Notes: generated by a model not told the origin, from the sequence alone. A stretch of 64,000 bases of DNA from Lumnitzera littorea (GCA_024138015.1 JAMXBB010000008.1:40720590-40784589), one strand, 5' to 3'. Counted from the stretch's first letter, positions 25,701 through 36,899 are shown. Translations and numbers: made by a program.

Positions 25701-25842
25701 TATTTTTTAAAATTTGAACTTATAAAATCGCTTTTACTAATATTTCTAGTTTTATTTTATAATTTAGATTCGATTGGATCCTTTAGCTGGTCACGTTAAA
25801 TTCTACGCACCGAATCCCGAATACCTAATTGTGGGTCTTACA
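22733..25842 (-). mobile_element. LTR-A4: family A solo LTR, minus, inside LTR-B
   Basis: On + it starts TGTCATGCCATG and ends GGTCTTACA, the reverse of the family A termini. Flanks CATAT (22728-22732) and TATAT (25843-25847) match at 4 of 5 bases. It shares with A1-A3 the GC-rich CCACCACCACCACAC leader (complement at about 25000-25090), a TATA box (25231-25240), the donor-like GTGAGTCC at about 24983 and GGTAAGTTGGG near 23775. No coding region. Confidence 0.85.
25231..25240 (-). promoter_or_regulatory. TATA box of LTR-A4
   Basis: The minus strand reads TCTATAAATA about 600 bp from the LTR start, as in the other family A copies. Confidence 0.5.
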
Positions 25843-26426
25843 TATATGCTCAAACAATTATATACAGCTAAGCCGGTAATTGCATATAGTTGGGGATTTC
25901 ACCCTTTAAGCCAGGGTTAAAGTTGCTTGAACCATCATACTTAGGTTCTAAGCACCCTCGGCTACTAATCACACTTAACTTACGTTTACTCTATTCTTTA
26001 TTTGCTTAAAGCTTCTTATACCATTAATTTAAGTCCTCAATCCCCAAATTGAGAGTGTGGATGTGAGTAGTGCATATAGTTTACTTACCCTTAAGCGATG
26101 GACTCTAAGACTCAACTTATTGTTATACAGTTGGCATCTCTAGCACCCAGTAAGCCCGCAGGTTAGGGCGAGGCCATATTGCATGTGTACATTGAACGAA
26201 AAAACTTAAATATAATGATCACAACCCTCGTAAGACCCCTTTACCCCTACATGTGTGATGTGACGACTAATATATAGTGATGTAAGTTATGTCATGCATG
26301 ATCCGGTTTAGTTAAGGTCGAAAATCGTGATATTCATGTCATTTTTGTGATTACCCATTATCAACAGGCAATCGCAAGGCATACTAGAAGTAACTAAATA
26401 ACAAATATTTCATTAATATACATATA

Positions 26427-29400
26427 TGTAAGCCCTAAAGTTCAGCCAAGTAACCGTAAGATTGAACTTAGAACCCAAGGTTTAGGGCGATCGGCTAAAG
26501 GATCCGATCACACCCAAATTATAAACTATTTAACAAGATACCAGTAAAAATGACCCTGTAAACTTAAATTTAAGAAAATAAGTAGTAAAATAGGAGACTA
26601 TAAAATTTTCAAATTTTTAGCATAATAACTGCTAATTACCAAAAAGGCAAAAAGTGTAATATAATAACTAATAAATTATTAGAGATAGATTATATTTATA
26701 CTAAAAATTTTAGAATGACCAAAATAATATTTAGGAATGTTCACGTGTACCCTACATGTATTTACGTGTAAATAAAAATACGCGTAATTAGTGAAATAGG
26801 CTGAAAATTAAGTAAATAATTAAAGAAAAATACAAAATAATTATAGAAAAATCAGAAAAAAATCAGAAGTGGATAACTGAAGCAAGATAAGGTCGTGGCA
26901 GGTTCAAATCAGAAAAAGAAAAATTATCCAATAAGAATTGGACAAACAAAAAGCCAAAAATCAAGGAGAGTTGACAAAATCTTGTCAAATTAATGCATAA
27001 TAATTACAAAATTCGTCTATAAATAGCAAGAAAAATTCAGAAGCTCATTTGGATAGATACAAATCAGAGAAAATTAGAGAGAGTCGAAAATTCGAGAGAA
27101 AATCCAGAAAAATAAAAAAAATAAGAAAAACTGTGCAGTTAGGGGTTTTAAAGGGAACCCACACCAAACAAGGAGTTGGGAGTGGACGGCCACCACCACC
27201 ACACGGTGGTGGCAGCGCCCAGGCCGGCCGACAAGGCCACGGCGGCCCGCGATGGCCGGAGCCACCTGAACCGGTGAGTCCAAATTCCAGCCCGATTCTT
27301 GTATAATTTTGTAAAATTAGTTATTTTACCCAGAAAATTATGAAACTTGTTATTCTGAGGTTTTATTGTATGTAGATTTAGGGAAAAATGTTGATTTAGT
27401 TTAATTATGGCTGGAAATATAGGGTCCTTAACAAATTTTTCAAAACCGAGCATGATTAAACCGGAAATTAAATAGGCTTAGGGATGTAGTTTGGGGCTCA
27501 AAATTTTTCTGTAGGATGCTCATGTGACATAGAACAGTGCTATGAAGCCCTTTTTCAAAAATTTATTTTCGAAATTTTTAGATAATTTTTAGGCTCTAAA
27601 AAAAGGCATAAAATGGGTAATTTAGGGTTAATTATATAATTAAATGATTAATTTCTGATTTAGTGAATAATTACATGTTTTAGGATGTTAAGATCTGATG
27701 GAGTATGATACTTATAGCATTTAGGGTGTTAGATGTAATTATTAGGTTAATTATGTAATAAATGAGTAATAGGAAAAAATAGTTAATTTTGTAAATTGGG
27801 GAAATTTGGAGTAAAATCTGATTTATGATGGATTTAGACATTTTGAAATAATAATTGGTGTTTAGAGATGGTAATTAGGGTAATAGAAATATTAGAAATG
27901 CATTATGTGCATAATATGCAATAATGCATAATGTGTAATTATTGAAAATATAATAAATAGAAAATATTATAATAAAAATTGATATTTTGAGAATAATAAA
28001 AATGCACAATAAATCTGATAGGAAACTTGAATTTATGGAATTATATGAAAAATGTAAAAATTTGTCACATTAGGAGTGAATTCGGTACACTGATATGGAT
28101 TTAAGTGTACCGAGTAAAATAAACACTGACAAAGGGTAATGATGGTATTTAGGTTATCGGGAAATAATGTGATTAATTTCACATTATGGGTTGAAACTAA
28201 TTTCTAGGGTTGGAATATAAAACGCTACTTAAAAATCGAACTAAAAACCTAGTTTAGAAATCGATGCGAAAACCGAACTTGAACCTAACCCCAACCCTAG
28301 AATAATTGTAAAAGACTTAATACCTAGATAATTGGGCATATTAAACCTTAAACAAAACCTAACAAGAAGCATTATAGGATAAAACGAACCTATAACAATT
28401 ATATGAAAAGCTGAAACCACGTTCGTGTTATAGGGATAACCGGCGATGGCCTGAGCAAATCGGACCTCGAGTGAGCGAGCGAGGAGTCGAGGTAAGTTGG
28501 GATTAATACGATGCTGTATTTTGGGAGGCTTAAGATTATGCTTGGTTGTGCTTGTTAGATAGTTGAATGTATGCATGTGCTTGATTGTGGGTGATGCCAT
28601 GATTCTGTTTGTTGCTCTGGTACGTACTGTATGAATTGTATGTAATGATTGATCACCCTAAACTGAACCTAATCAAATATACGACCAGTAATCATAATCG
28701 AGCATGCATGGCAACCCGTTAGGGGATTTAGGACTCTCCGGCCAAATACCGACCCCTTCGGAAGGGATAGCGCAGGATTGCAAAATGGTCCCTTCTTCAT
28801 CCTCAGTCGAACTAAGTGACAGGAGAGGAGGTCGCGGCGGGGATGAAGACAGTGGTTCGAAGGTAGTCGCGGGAGGAGCAAGGTCTCCATTACACAAGCC
28901 TGGGTTTGGTCGTGAGCTGTTGCATTAACGGTAACTCCTCAACCCGGATTAGAGCGGGCGCAATTTCTCTAATCTCACGACGGGCCGGACAACGTCGTGC
29001 GATGGCATTTGCTTTCACATGCATTGCATTTAATAAGTGATTGAAAACCTTGTTGTGTGTATGGTATAGTTTTAAGTCCTCCGTCCCTACTTACTGAGCT
29101 GTGGTTGCTCACATTCCTATAGACATCGTGCAGGTGCTGGCTAAGAAGCGGCAACTAATTACTCCGAAGCTAGCAACTGCTGGATCCTGGGGAGTGAGGA
29201 AAAACATTGAAGAATAAACACATATTTTAAGGTTTAAGTTTTTATTTTAGAATTACTTTTCATTTTGAATAATGTAACAACTAGGAAATATATTACGGAG
29301 AAATATTGTAAACCTTAATTACAATAGCTGAATTATAGCATATAAATATTTCCTCACTTTCTTAGATGAATGATTTATTTAAATTACAAATTGTCTACTT

Positions 29401-29526
29401 CAAAGCGGGTTAGTTGTGGACGCCTTGTGTAGATCAGGTCTAGGATAGCGGTTGTGAGGCCAACTTCTATCTTAGGGTGGTTTACACGGCGGGGCTGTTA
29501 CGACTCTGCCGCTTCAGGGCGTGACA
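26427..29526 (+). mobile_element. LTR-A2: 3.1-kb family A solo LTR, plus, inside LTR-B
   Basis: Starts TGTAAGCCC and ends GGGCGTGACA, with perfect 5-bp target duplications ATATA at 26422-26426 and 29527-29531. It is 3100 bp, nearly the same as A1, and the best preserved complete copy. Landmarks are the TATA box (27017-27026), GC-rich leader (about 27150-27270), donor-like GTGAGT at 27272, GAG/GTAAGT near 28490, and the conserved block near 29095 reading TGAGCTGTGGTTGCTCAC. The GC-rich ORFs at 27049-27453 and 28669-28928 lie in this untranslated LTR DNA and are not genes. Confidence 0.88.
27017..27026 (+). promoter_or_regulatory. TATA box of LTR-A2
   Basis: CTATAAATAG about 590 bp from the LTR start. 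Transcription would begin about 30 bp downstream, which leaves most of the 3.1-kb LTR as R/U5. Confidence 0.55.
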
Positions 29527-32087
29527 ATATAAGGGTGTCTTAACACAATAATCACGAAATATCATACACATGCAATTCCCAAGTCCCCAAGTATACAATT
29601 TATCACTTAATTTTTAGTGTAATTACTCTACAAACAAATATAAGCATAGTAGTCATCAGAAATACTCACTCGGCCATTAAACTACGAGTCGTAATAGTCC
29701 ATAGACAAGTTCGAATCAATGTCGAGATTGCCTAAAAAAAAATTATGAAGAAGTACGAATAAGAAAAGGAACTTTCTATTAAGTTAACTATCCTTGCCAT
29801 AATCTTCGGTTTTGGTCTAAACTTATTTTTATCATAACTTTCTCATTTCGACTTTGATTACCAAGTTCTTATAGTTGTTTTCCATAATTTTCAGACGTAA
29901 ATTATCATGGTGCAATCCGTTTTGACATATTACAACCGCAATTTTTGGTATTGGTCCAAAAAGTTAAGGACCTCTAAATTGTTGAGCTTATTGGTTCCAT
30001 TTTGCATGATTTTGGTATTTAGTTTCTATTCTAGCAATTCTTAATGGGTTCTAAATTCTTCTTTAGGCCTTAGAATATATTTAGGATTAATTTTTTATGA
30101 GCCCATGTTTAATTTTTTATCTAACTTTAGTCTTTTACTCTTGGTGTCTCTTGGTTGGGCTTTTGGGCCTTGTTGTTAAGGCCTCTTAAGTTTGGCTTTC
30201 TTATTTACTCTTTTAGGCTTTTTAATTGGTTAAGTTAAGCCTTAAATCTTATTACTAAAATCTGGAAATGCTGGTTTCTTAACTCTTTAGGTTCAAAGTT
30301 TTATCGGTTTGGCTTGTTTTGTAGTTTTTGGTCTGTTTTAGCCATTTAAGGCCTATGACTTAGGCCTACCATGCTTGTTTAAGTCTAAATATTATTCAAA
30401 TGTGTTTCTAAAAGATTTTTCGAGTCGAGGTCAGTTTTTTCCATGGCATTTTCGAGGCTTGTTTAAGTTGATTTTGGGCCCATAACATATTTTTGGCTTG
30501 GTTTCACCTTGTGGTGTCTAGTTATACTACTTTAGAGTCTTAAATCACTTTAATCTTTTCTAAAACATTATTATAAGTAAAAATTAAGGTATGGTAAGAT
30601 CTTATAGGTTTTTTCAAGCCTCCAAATGGACATTTTTCTCAAGATTTTTGTCTAAACAATATATATACTTACAAAAGGGGTATGAGGAAATATTTATAGG
30701 CTAAGCTAACAAGACTACGACTAAGAAAACTTAGAAATACTCCTAAAATGATCCATGTCCAGCTGCTTTCACAAGTTCATTGGGGTTTTACTTTGATCAC
30801 TTTTTTTTTAGTTACAAGCTCATAATCTTGTTACTAAGGTATACATTTAAATGTTTATACTATACGTAGAAGAATTTTTCAAAGCTCACTTCTACAAATT
30901 TTTCTAGAATGTAAAAATCAAATAATAAACATAAATATGGTTATATTTCTCATTTTACTTCCTAATACAACAAAGCTTAAGGTTTTCTTAAGCATAACCT
31001 ATTACATGAAGAAACAAAAATTCATATTATCAACCAAGAAATGAGGATTTGTTATAAGGTGATGATGAAGCTCCTTCAACTCCTACTTATCCTTGGTATT
31101 GATCCTTACTTATTTCTTCAGGGGTGTTCCTTAGCTTGTAGCAAAAGCCCCTTTTTTGTTACTCTTTTAAGTGGTTAGGATGGTGTTGTTGGAAGCTTGA
31201 AAAGAATGGGTTGTGTGATCTTTTGGAGTTCTTTGTATGGTGTAGAAATTTAGATGGGAGTATGGTTGGTGTTGCTTGTGATTTTAGTGTACAAATGGAA
31301 GTGAAACGGAGTATGTATATTCATGAAAGATAGATGGTTGGTTTTAGTGAGAAAGTGGATAAGTATCGTGTGTTTTTCAATTGTGAAATGTAAGAATGAG
31401 GAAAAATAAACAAGGTGAGGGATTGGAAAGAGATGGCCGATTGGATTAAGGAGGAAGTAAGGGAGTTCAATCATCACTTTCATACTTTGATAGGACAGAT
31501 TAGTGTGGTGATTAGACAACTCAAATAGGATATGAGCATGATGTCCTTAGATTGACAAATAGGAAGGTTAAGATGTGATGGTTTTTTAAATGACAATGAA
31601 TGAGAGAATTGAAATAGGAGTAGGAATTGGGGAGTTGGCTTGCATATGCTACATCACGTGCAGCAAAAACAAAATTTCTTTTTTTTTTTTATTCAATTGT
31701 TTGCTCACTTAGTAATCATTTTGTGGTTCATTTAATCTCTTTGTTTGTTATGTATAAAGGTTATTAAGTCAGTGGCTTATTTGATTGAAATTTTTAGTTT
31801 AATTTAGGAGCTTATGGAAAAGGAAACGTTTCACTTATATAGTTAATATTTTATTTTAATCATCTCTAAATTTTTTAGCCCTAAGATATTTAAGGATTTG
31901 AGGTTTATATTTGGTAATTTTTACATATGCTTCGTTACTCTTTTTCTACGATTACCAATTCAAATTTTTATCGGTCGAAATTTAATTATTTAGCTTGTCA
32001 ACCTAAAGGAATATCGTGACCATTCGAGTTCAATACCAAGTAACACTAAATATTTTACAGGGTTTACAGGCATCCCTATTAAAATGT

Positions 32088-33340
32088 AGGTAATTAACCT
32101 TTTGAAAAATATTAAAAATCATAAAAATTTTCATATAATGTAGATGTTAAAAAAAAAAATCAATTATGATAAATGGGTAATGAAGTCATATTTTAAAATT
32201 GGAAAATAAGTGTGAAAAATGCAAGATCTAATATATTAAAGTATCATAAAATAAAATTATGATATTTCAAAAGATTATATCCTAACTTTTATTAAGCTGC
32301 CATGATTAGAAAAAAAGACAAAATTTTCATGTCTTAATACGATAAATGACTTTTTAAGATAATAATATCTTTACATTATTCTCGACAAAAGATAAAATAA
32401 GATAGTCTTAATTTATCGATTACAAAGGGAAAAAAAGATTATGAAATTTGAAGCTTTCTAGTAATATTCAAATTTTTTGAGATATCACTACTTTTCAACT
32501 TATGATGCAAATATATAAGAGAATAGAGTTAAATAATAGGATATTCCTTAAATACAATAGATGGATGGATAATAGATAATAGATAAATAAATTATGGAAG
32601 TAGTAATCAAACGAGTAGTAGTGGAAAGAATGAACAATTGCTAAATAACCTTAGTATGCTTATTTTCTATTTTTAGATAAGAGAAAAAGATTTAGAGACT
32701 TTATAATAAGAGAATGGATTCGAATAATCAAGGACTGCCTTAATAATAATAACATTAACATCATCAACAAGAAGAAGACATAAATGCTTACCATCTCAAA
32801 TATTTAGAAGCTCGCTATTTATGGAAAAATGGCTCTACATCTAAAAAAATCTAAAGTGGGAAGCATTAACGTATTAGTTGATAAGTGATATCAGAAATGA
32901 ATAATTCATCATGATGGTTTCTTATGAAACTATTTTAATTTAATATAAAATAGAGATAATCAACATTAATGGTAACAAACAAAGGTAAATATTGTAATTA
33001 ATAATAATAATAATGATACGGTAGATATAGTAATAATGGTGACAAATATAAAAGGTGTTATATACAGAAGTAATTATTTTTAATGTAAAAGGTGAATGGC
33101 ATTTATAACCATGGCAAAATAATATTAAAGTCATGTAATGTAAAATAATAAATGATGAATTATATGTAGTAATAATATATTCGATAGCCAATTCAGACAA
33201 TAAGAAAATGAGACCAAATAAACTCTCATGCACTTTAATTTTATAGAGTAGAAGATATAGAAAATGATTAAATTTTATTAGTTATTCCTATTATTGTACA
33301 AAGTAGATAGTGAAACATTTATCTATATTTTCTTTATGAA
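32088..33340. other. AT-rich DNA, no gene seen
   Basis: Long A/T runs, an AATAATAATAATAATG run near 33000 and ATAGATGGATGG/GATAATAGATAA short repeats near 32560-32590. The 97-codon ORF at 32940-33233 minus is made of simple-sequence DNA rich in Ile and Tyr codons and shows no domain. Confidence 0.5.
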
Positions 33341-33990
33341 AATATTAGGGGGAAAAAAATCCTTGAATTGTGAAAAGTCCCACTAGTTTAGCTTTCACCG
33401 ACCAAAAGAAACTTCTTAAGGGATAATAGAGAATATAATAGAAGCTTTTGAATATCCGAAATAAGTGCACAAGAATGGGACTAATCAGTTGGCACGATCC
33501 AAACTCTTTTGGCTGCTAAAATTTTGGTAGTTTCTGAAACAAGATAAGGATGTGCAGCAATGGAAAGATACACTTAGGATGGCTATATAAACTTATCAGG
33601 ATCAACGCCACTTTCCGATGGTATCTATTTAGTTGTTGGTGGATCGTTTCAATATTCAGAGGTATAAGTAAACTTTGATTTAAAATGTCCTTGGAAGATT
33701 CCCGTTTTCCACACGAATTTTTCAGTTTGGATCTCGTCTTTCACATTTTTCTTTAATTTTTTTTTATCATAAAATACTAATGTCCAGAGAATAGAATTGC
33801 TGAATATATATTTTCTTGTCGATGCAGCTATTCCTTTGGTTTCTTTCATACTGATGGTTAACTCCACAACAAAGTCTAGAGATCACAGGTATTAATATCT
33901 TTCTCTTTTTCTTCCTATCTTGATTTACATATATTAATACTTTTGTAATGCTAAATATTATAAAGTATATAATATTAGACCTATAAATAT
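33341..33990 (+). other. TATA-like site and possible small exon, unproven
   Basis: GCTATATAAACT lies near 33582-33593, followed by a donor-like AGAG/GTATAAGT at about 33660. An acceptor-like CGATGCAG ends near 33827, and CACAG/GTATTA follows near 33890, bounding a possible 64-base exon. No protein family is recognisable. It could be the start of a decayed host gene or of the copia-type element downstream. Confidence 0.2.
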
Positions 33991-33996
33991 ATATTT

Positions 33997-34099
33997 TTTA
34001 TATCACAAGTACTAGTTAATTTAGTCTTTTAGACAAGTGTTTTGCCCCCATCATTAATTTTTTCTTATTTTCTCTCTTTGACAAAAGAAACAAAAAGGA

Positions 34100-34134
<35 letters not shown>

Positions 34135-34560
34135 ATATCATAGGTATTAGTTAATTCAGTCTTTCATATAAATGTTTTACTCCATCATTAATTTAGTCTT
34201 ATTTTCTCCCTTTGACAAAAGAAATGATAGGAAATGGCTTAAAACTTGTACCACCCTCGATTTTTAAAGGGGGGGTGAATTATAGATGTTGGAGTAAAAA
34301 GATAAAGACTCTTCTTAAGTCTCAAGATTTATGAACCTTGGTGGAAAGTGGGTATCTATATATTTTATATTGGGTCTTTCATACAAATGTTTTGCCCCAT
34401 CATTAATTTAGTCTTGTTTTCTCCCTTTGACAAAAGAAATGACAAGAAACAGGTTAAACCTTGTTCCGCCCCCGATTTTTCAAAGGGGTGAACTATAAAG
34501 ATTTGTTTTGAGTAAGAAGATTTATGGACCTTGGTGGAAAGTGGGTATAATAGCTCATCA
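33997..34560 (+). repeat. Three tandem copies of a copia-gag start region
   Basis: Units begin near 33997, 34136 and 34371. Each has ATATTTTATATCA-like DNA, then TTAATTTAGTCTT, ATTTTCTCCCTTTGACAAAAG and, in the last two, an ATG. Units 2 and 3 also share CCTTGGTGGAAAGTGGGTAT. A (TA)n run of about 27 bases at 34105-34131 sits between the first two. Confidence 0.7.
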
Positions 34561-34715
34561 CCAAGGGCCGCAGAAAAACAAAAGACGGATAAACACGCGT
34601 TGTGCATAATTCAACAAGCAGTCGATGGCGATATATTTCCATTAATTAAGGGAGCAAATTCTTCACAAGAGGCATGGGAGCTTTAAGGCATGAGTATAAA
34701 GATCAAAGGGTAATT
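34224..34715 (+). pseudogene. Copia-type gag (DUF4219/UBN2) fragment, broken
   Basis: From ATG at 34224 one frame reads ..VPPSIFKGGVNYRCWS, then KKIKTLLKSQDL, stop, TLVESGY, which matches the 'VP.F.G.NY..W...M...L.SQ.LW..VE.GY' start of copia gag proteins. A second, deletion-bearing copy starts at 34439. At 34567-34683 a frame reads TDKHALCIIQQAVDGDIF then NSSQEAWEL, the UBN2 core; after a stop and frameshift, YKDQRVIVIKL follows. These Gag proteins coat element RNA. UBN2 also occurs in some plant ankyrin-type proteins, so a host origin is not excluded. It is dead as it stands: stops, frameshift and duplication of its start. Confidence 0.75.
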
Positions 34716-34929
34716 GTTATCAAATTATAAATCTTTTTCCTTGATTTCACGTGCAAGGTTATATCTCCAAGTATATATCACCATATTATAAAAGATTAAC
34801 ACATATCTGGATTGTACTTCGCATTCACATTCCTATAATGTGTATTAACTTCTATTTTTACAAATTCTATGTCTTCTAACAATTTCTTTTGGAAAATGCA
34901 AGGAGTACATGCCCTAATCCAAATATAAA

Positions 34930-35201
34930 ATGAGGCCAGATCTCCTCTTTGCTGTTGTGTCTATTCTTGGGTCGGCGACTTATGGGATTATTGCAACTAC
35001 ATGCCAAGCGCTTCAAAGTTTTCCTTCGAAACATGTTCAAATGTTTTCACTTTATATATCGTCTTTGCATTCATATGCTTTTCGATGAGCATAGACGTCA
35101 TCATTTCTGCTATCTGGCATTGTTGGGGGATGATTTTTCTAACTGGATGTACATGCATGGCTGCCATTTTCTTTGAATTGTCTGCTTACATAGATCTGTA
35201 G
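34930..35201 (+). pseudogene. Small hydrophobic ORF pair, unidentified
   Basis: An ORF from ATG at 34930 (52 codons) begins MRPDLLFAVVSILGSATYGI, and an overlapping ORF in another frame (35001-35201, 66 codons) continues with two hydrophobic stretches around TLYIVFAFICF and MIFLTGCTCMAAIFF. Together they could be one frameshifted membrane protein with about three transmembrane segments. The spacing loosely recalls the PGG domain of ankyrin membrane proteins, which would suit the UBN2 fragment upstream, but no diagnostic motif is present. I do not assign a function. Confidence 0.2.
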
Positions 35202-35276
35202 ACTGTAGAGCAACTATACAGATCCGTGTTTCTTGTAATCTACGTGACATGTATTTTTTTTTTTTTTAAATTTTAG

Positions 35277-35301
35277 CTAGTAAATTTGCACCCGTGCAAA
35301 A
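35277..35301 (-). mobile_element. Helitron-like 3' terminus (hairpin and CTAG)
   Basis: On the minus strand TTTGCAC-GG-GTGCAAA forms a perfect 7-bp stem (35285-35300), followed after four bases by CTAG at 35280-35277. A short GC hairpin before CTAG is the hallmark of plant Helitron 3' ends. The base after CTAG is C, not the expected T. A possible partner 5' end in the same orientation lies at 43236. Confidence 0.45.
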
Positions 35302-35394
35302 TTAAATAAGAGTATAACAAAATTTAAAGCATAGAACATTAACTCGGATAGACAATACAAAAGAAAAGATGATTAAGAAAAAAAAAGGATACCT

Positions 35395-35785
35395 TTTTTT
35401 TTTAACAAAGCAAATTCACTTAAAGACAAGCATGTACAAATCTGGATACTTTTTTTTTTTTTTTTAAACAAAGTAAATTCATTTAAAGACAAGCATCAAT
35501 ACAAATCTGGAGGTCTTGGAAGACTGTCAAGAGAAAGTAAATAAAACAAATGGGATAGGGATTAAAATTCCAGAAACTACAGTACATCCCAAATTTTGCG
35601 TAAGTTGCAACCCATTGTGCACATTCATTATCACTCTTGCTAACAAAAGAGGCAAAACAACTACAGAACAAAGACTTTAAAAACAAAATAACATGGATAA
35701 CTCCAGTTAATCTCCAATGAGCTGATGAAGGATTTGCAATTGCCTCTGCACAATTTGAAGAATCATATTCAAGTTGAACCTATTG
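35395..35785 (-). pseudogene. LINE 3' end: RNase H-like tail with duplicated poly(A) end
   Basis: The minus strand reads LEYDSSNCAEAIANPSSAHW and then, after a gap, FVSKSDNECAQWVATYAKFG. These are the DSxxC.EAI and 'VsR.aNe.AHWvA' blocks of plant LINE/RVT_3 RNase H domains. The 3' untranslated end, TTTAAATGAATTTACTTTG plus an A-run, occurs twice (35449-35500 and 35395-35440), the second copy with its own A-run. The catalytic N-terminal half is missing because the fragment joins gypsy RT sequence at about 35786. Confidence 0.65.
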
Positions 35786-36345
35786 TTGGAGCATTAGTAA
35801 ATCTGAATGGCATAATTTAGAATTTGTAATGCCCATATTGCATACAAAAAGCAATTTTAGGGATGTTTTTAGGTTTCACCCTTAATTGATGATACCTTAA
35901 TATAAGATTAATTCATGAAAATATAGTAGCTCCTAGCAATAGATCAAATAAATCATCTATTCAGGGTAATGGATATTTATTCTTGATGGTAACCTCATTA
36001 ATTTCTCTATAGTCGATATGCAATCTCAATGTACCATCTTTCTTTTTCATGAATAACACTGGAGATTCCCATGAGGATACGCTTGGTCCAATAAAACCCT
36101 TATTTAGGAGCTCTTATAATTTCTTATTTAGTTCTTGGAGCTCAGTAGGTGCCATTTGATATAGTGCCTTAAAAATAGGTTTTGTTTGAAGTACTAGTTC
36201 AATCGTGACATCCAACTCCCTGTGTGGAGCTAATACAGGTAGATCCTCGGGGAATATGTCCAGAAACTTACATACAACAAGTATATTAGATACTTTAGAG
36301 TTTCTTTCTTTCCTTCTATTGTAAAGATCCAACAAAAATACCAAT
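35786..36345 (-). pseudogene. Gypsy element 1: truncated reverse transcriptase
   Basis: The minus strand reads CKFLDIFPEDLPVLAPHREL and YQMAPTELQELNKKL (36344-36114). In shifted frames come [36 protein letters not shown], the remains of DDLFDLLLGATIFS, and IMPFRFTNAPT, all in the order of a Ty3/gypsy RT. Two or more stops and a frameshift break it. It ends just after the 'MPFGLTNAP' block, so the YxDD active-site loop and the downstream RNase H and integrase are absent from this copy. The DNA there joins a LINE tail. Confidence 0.85.
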
Positions 36346-36735
36346 CTCCTTCACTTTCCATAACCTCCTCATTAGCTTCAACGATTGCTAACCTAGTAGT
36401 TCTAACTTTACTACCTTTTCCTTGGAACACAAGGCTTCCCTCATCTAAACTGATATTTTTACATTGGTATTCCACCTTTGCCTTGTGTTTTGATAACCAA
36501 TCAATTCCAACAATAATATCATAACCTTGCAAAGGTAATACTATTAGATGAATTGCAAACTCCATCTCTTGTATTTTAATTCACCCGTTATCTACAATCT
36601 TTTGAGTTGACACTTTCTCTTTAGTAGGAGTTTTAATTTTGTATGTGATATCTACTTCAATCATATCAATTCCATTCCCTGTTATAAAATCTTGAATAGC
36701 AAATGAATGTAATGCTCCTATATCTAATATGGCAT
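36346..36735 (-). pseudogene. Gypsy element 1: aspartic protease remnant
   Basis: The minus strand reads AILDIGALHSFAIQDFI near 36733-36690, the retropepsin active-site region (normally LDSGATHSF), with Asp kept but the Ser/Thr replaced by Ile. It then has a stop and MEFAIHLIVLPLQGYDIIVG into IDWLSKHKAKV (36565-36470), the conserved 'DVILGMDWL..H.A.I' block. In live elements this domain cuts the Gag-Pol polyprotein. The altered active site and stops show decay. Confidence 0.85.
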
Positions 36736-36899
36736 AAGCAAGTTATCCATTTATTTGTATTTCCCTTATCACCAATCCTTCATCTACTTCATCCTCTAGA
36801 TTCATAGATTCTTCTAGGTCATTCTCTCTATAATAATCATCTAGTAAGTCATTAAATTCCTCTACTCCATCCTCATTCTCAATACCAATAACCTTGCAA

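Larger units (their letters stand above)
22169..32068 (-). mobile_element. LTR-B: ~3.7-kb solo LTR, itself interrupted twice
   Basis: On + it begins TGTCATGCCC and ends GGGTTTACA; on the minus strand it starts TGTAAACCCTG and ends ..GGGCATGACA. Target duplications are GGTAT (22164-22168) and GGCAT (32069-32073), 4 of 5 identical, and both derive from the right inverted repeat of the hAT-like element. Its own sequence is 22169-22732, 25848-26426 and 29532-32068, about 3.7 kb. A minus-strand TATA box (CCTATAAATA) is at 30691-30700. The small ORFs within, including 31250-31519 minus, have no domain. Both termini resemble those of family C, but the bodies differ. Confidence 0.75.
21436..32078. 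mobile_element. Non-autonomous hAT-like element, split by nested LTRs
   Basis: The left end reads TAGGGATGCCATCGGGGCGA and leads into GAACCC/GAACTC repeats. The right end, rejoined across the inserted LTR, reads ATGG(T/C)ATCCCTA, an inverted copy of TAGGGATGCCAT. The last bases before the insertion include GGGTTGGGTGGGTCGGGCG (about 22115-22133). These ends are typical of small plant hAT-type elements. Own sequence is about 740 bp (21436-22168 plus 32074-32078), with no transposase. Flanks TTAAATGT (21428-21435) and TTAAAATG(T) (32079-32087) fit an 8-bp target duplication with a one-base change. Confidence 0.7.

Noticed and set aside
27049..27453. GC-rich overlapping ORFs (also 8828-9133 and 62056-62250)
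   Set aside because: They fall in the untranslated GC-rich leader of family A LTRs and cross the donor-like site.
28669..28928. Open frames on both strands, matched at 63665-63923
   Set aside because: They look conserved only because both lie in family A LTRs; no domain, both strands open, and the copies A1 and A4 do not keep the frame clearly.
34105..34131. (TA)n run as a possible origin or matrix attachment site
   Set aside because: Simple microsatellite; similar runs at 39634, 42716, 48569, 54700 and 54960 have no supporting context.
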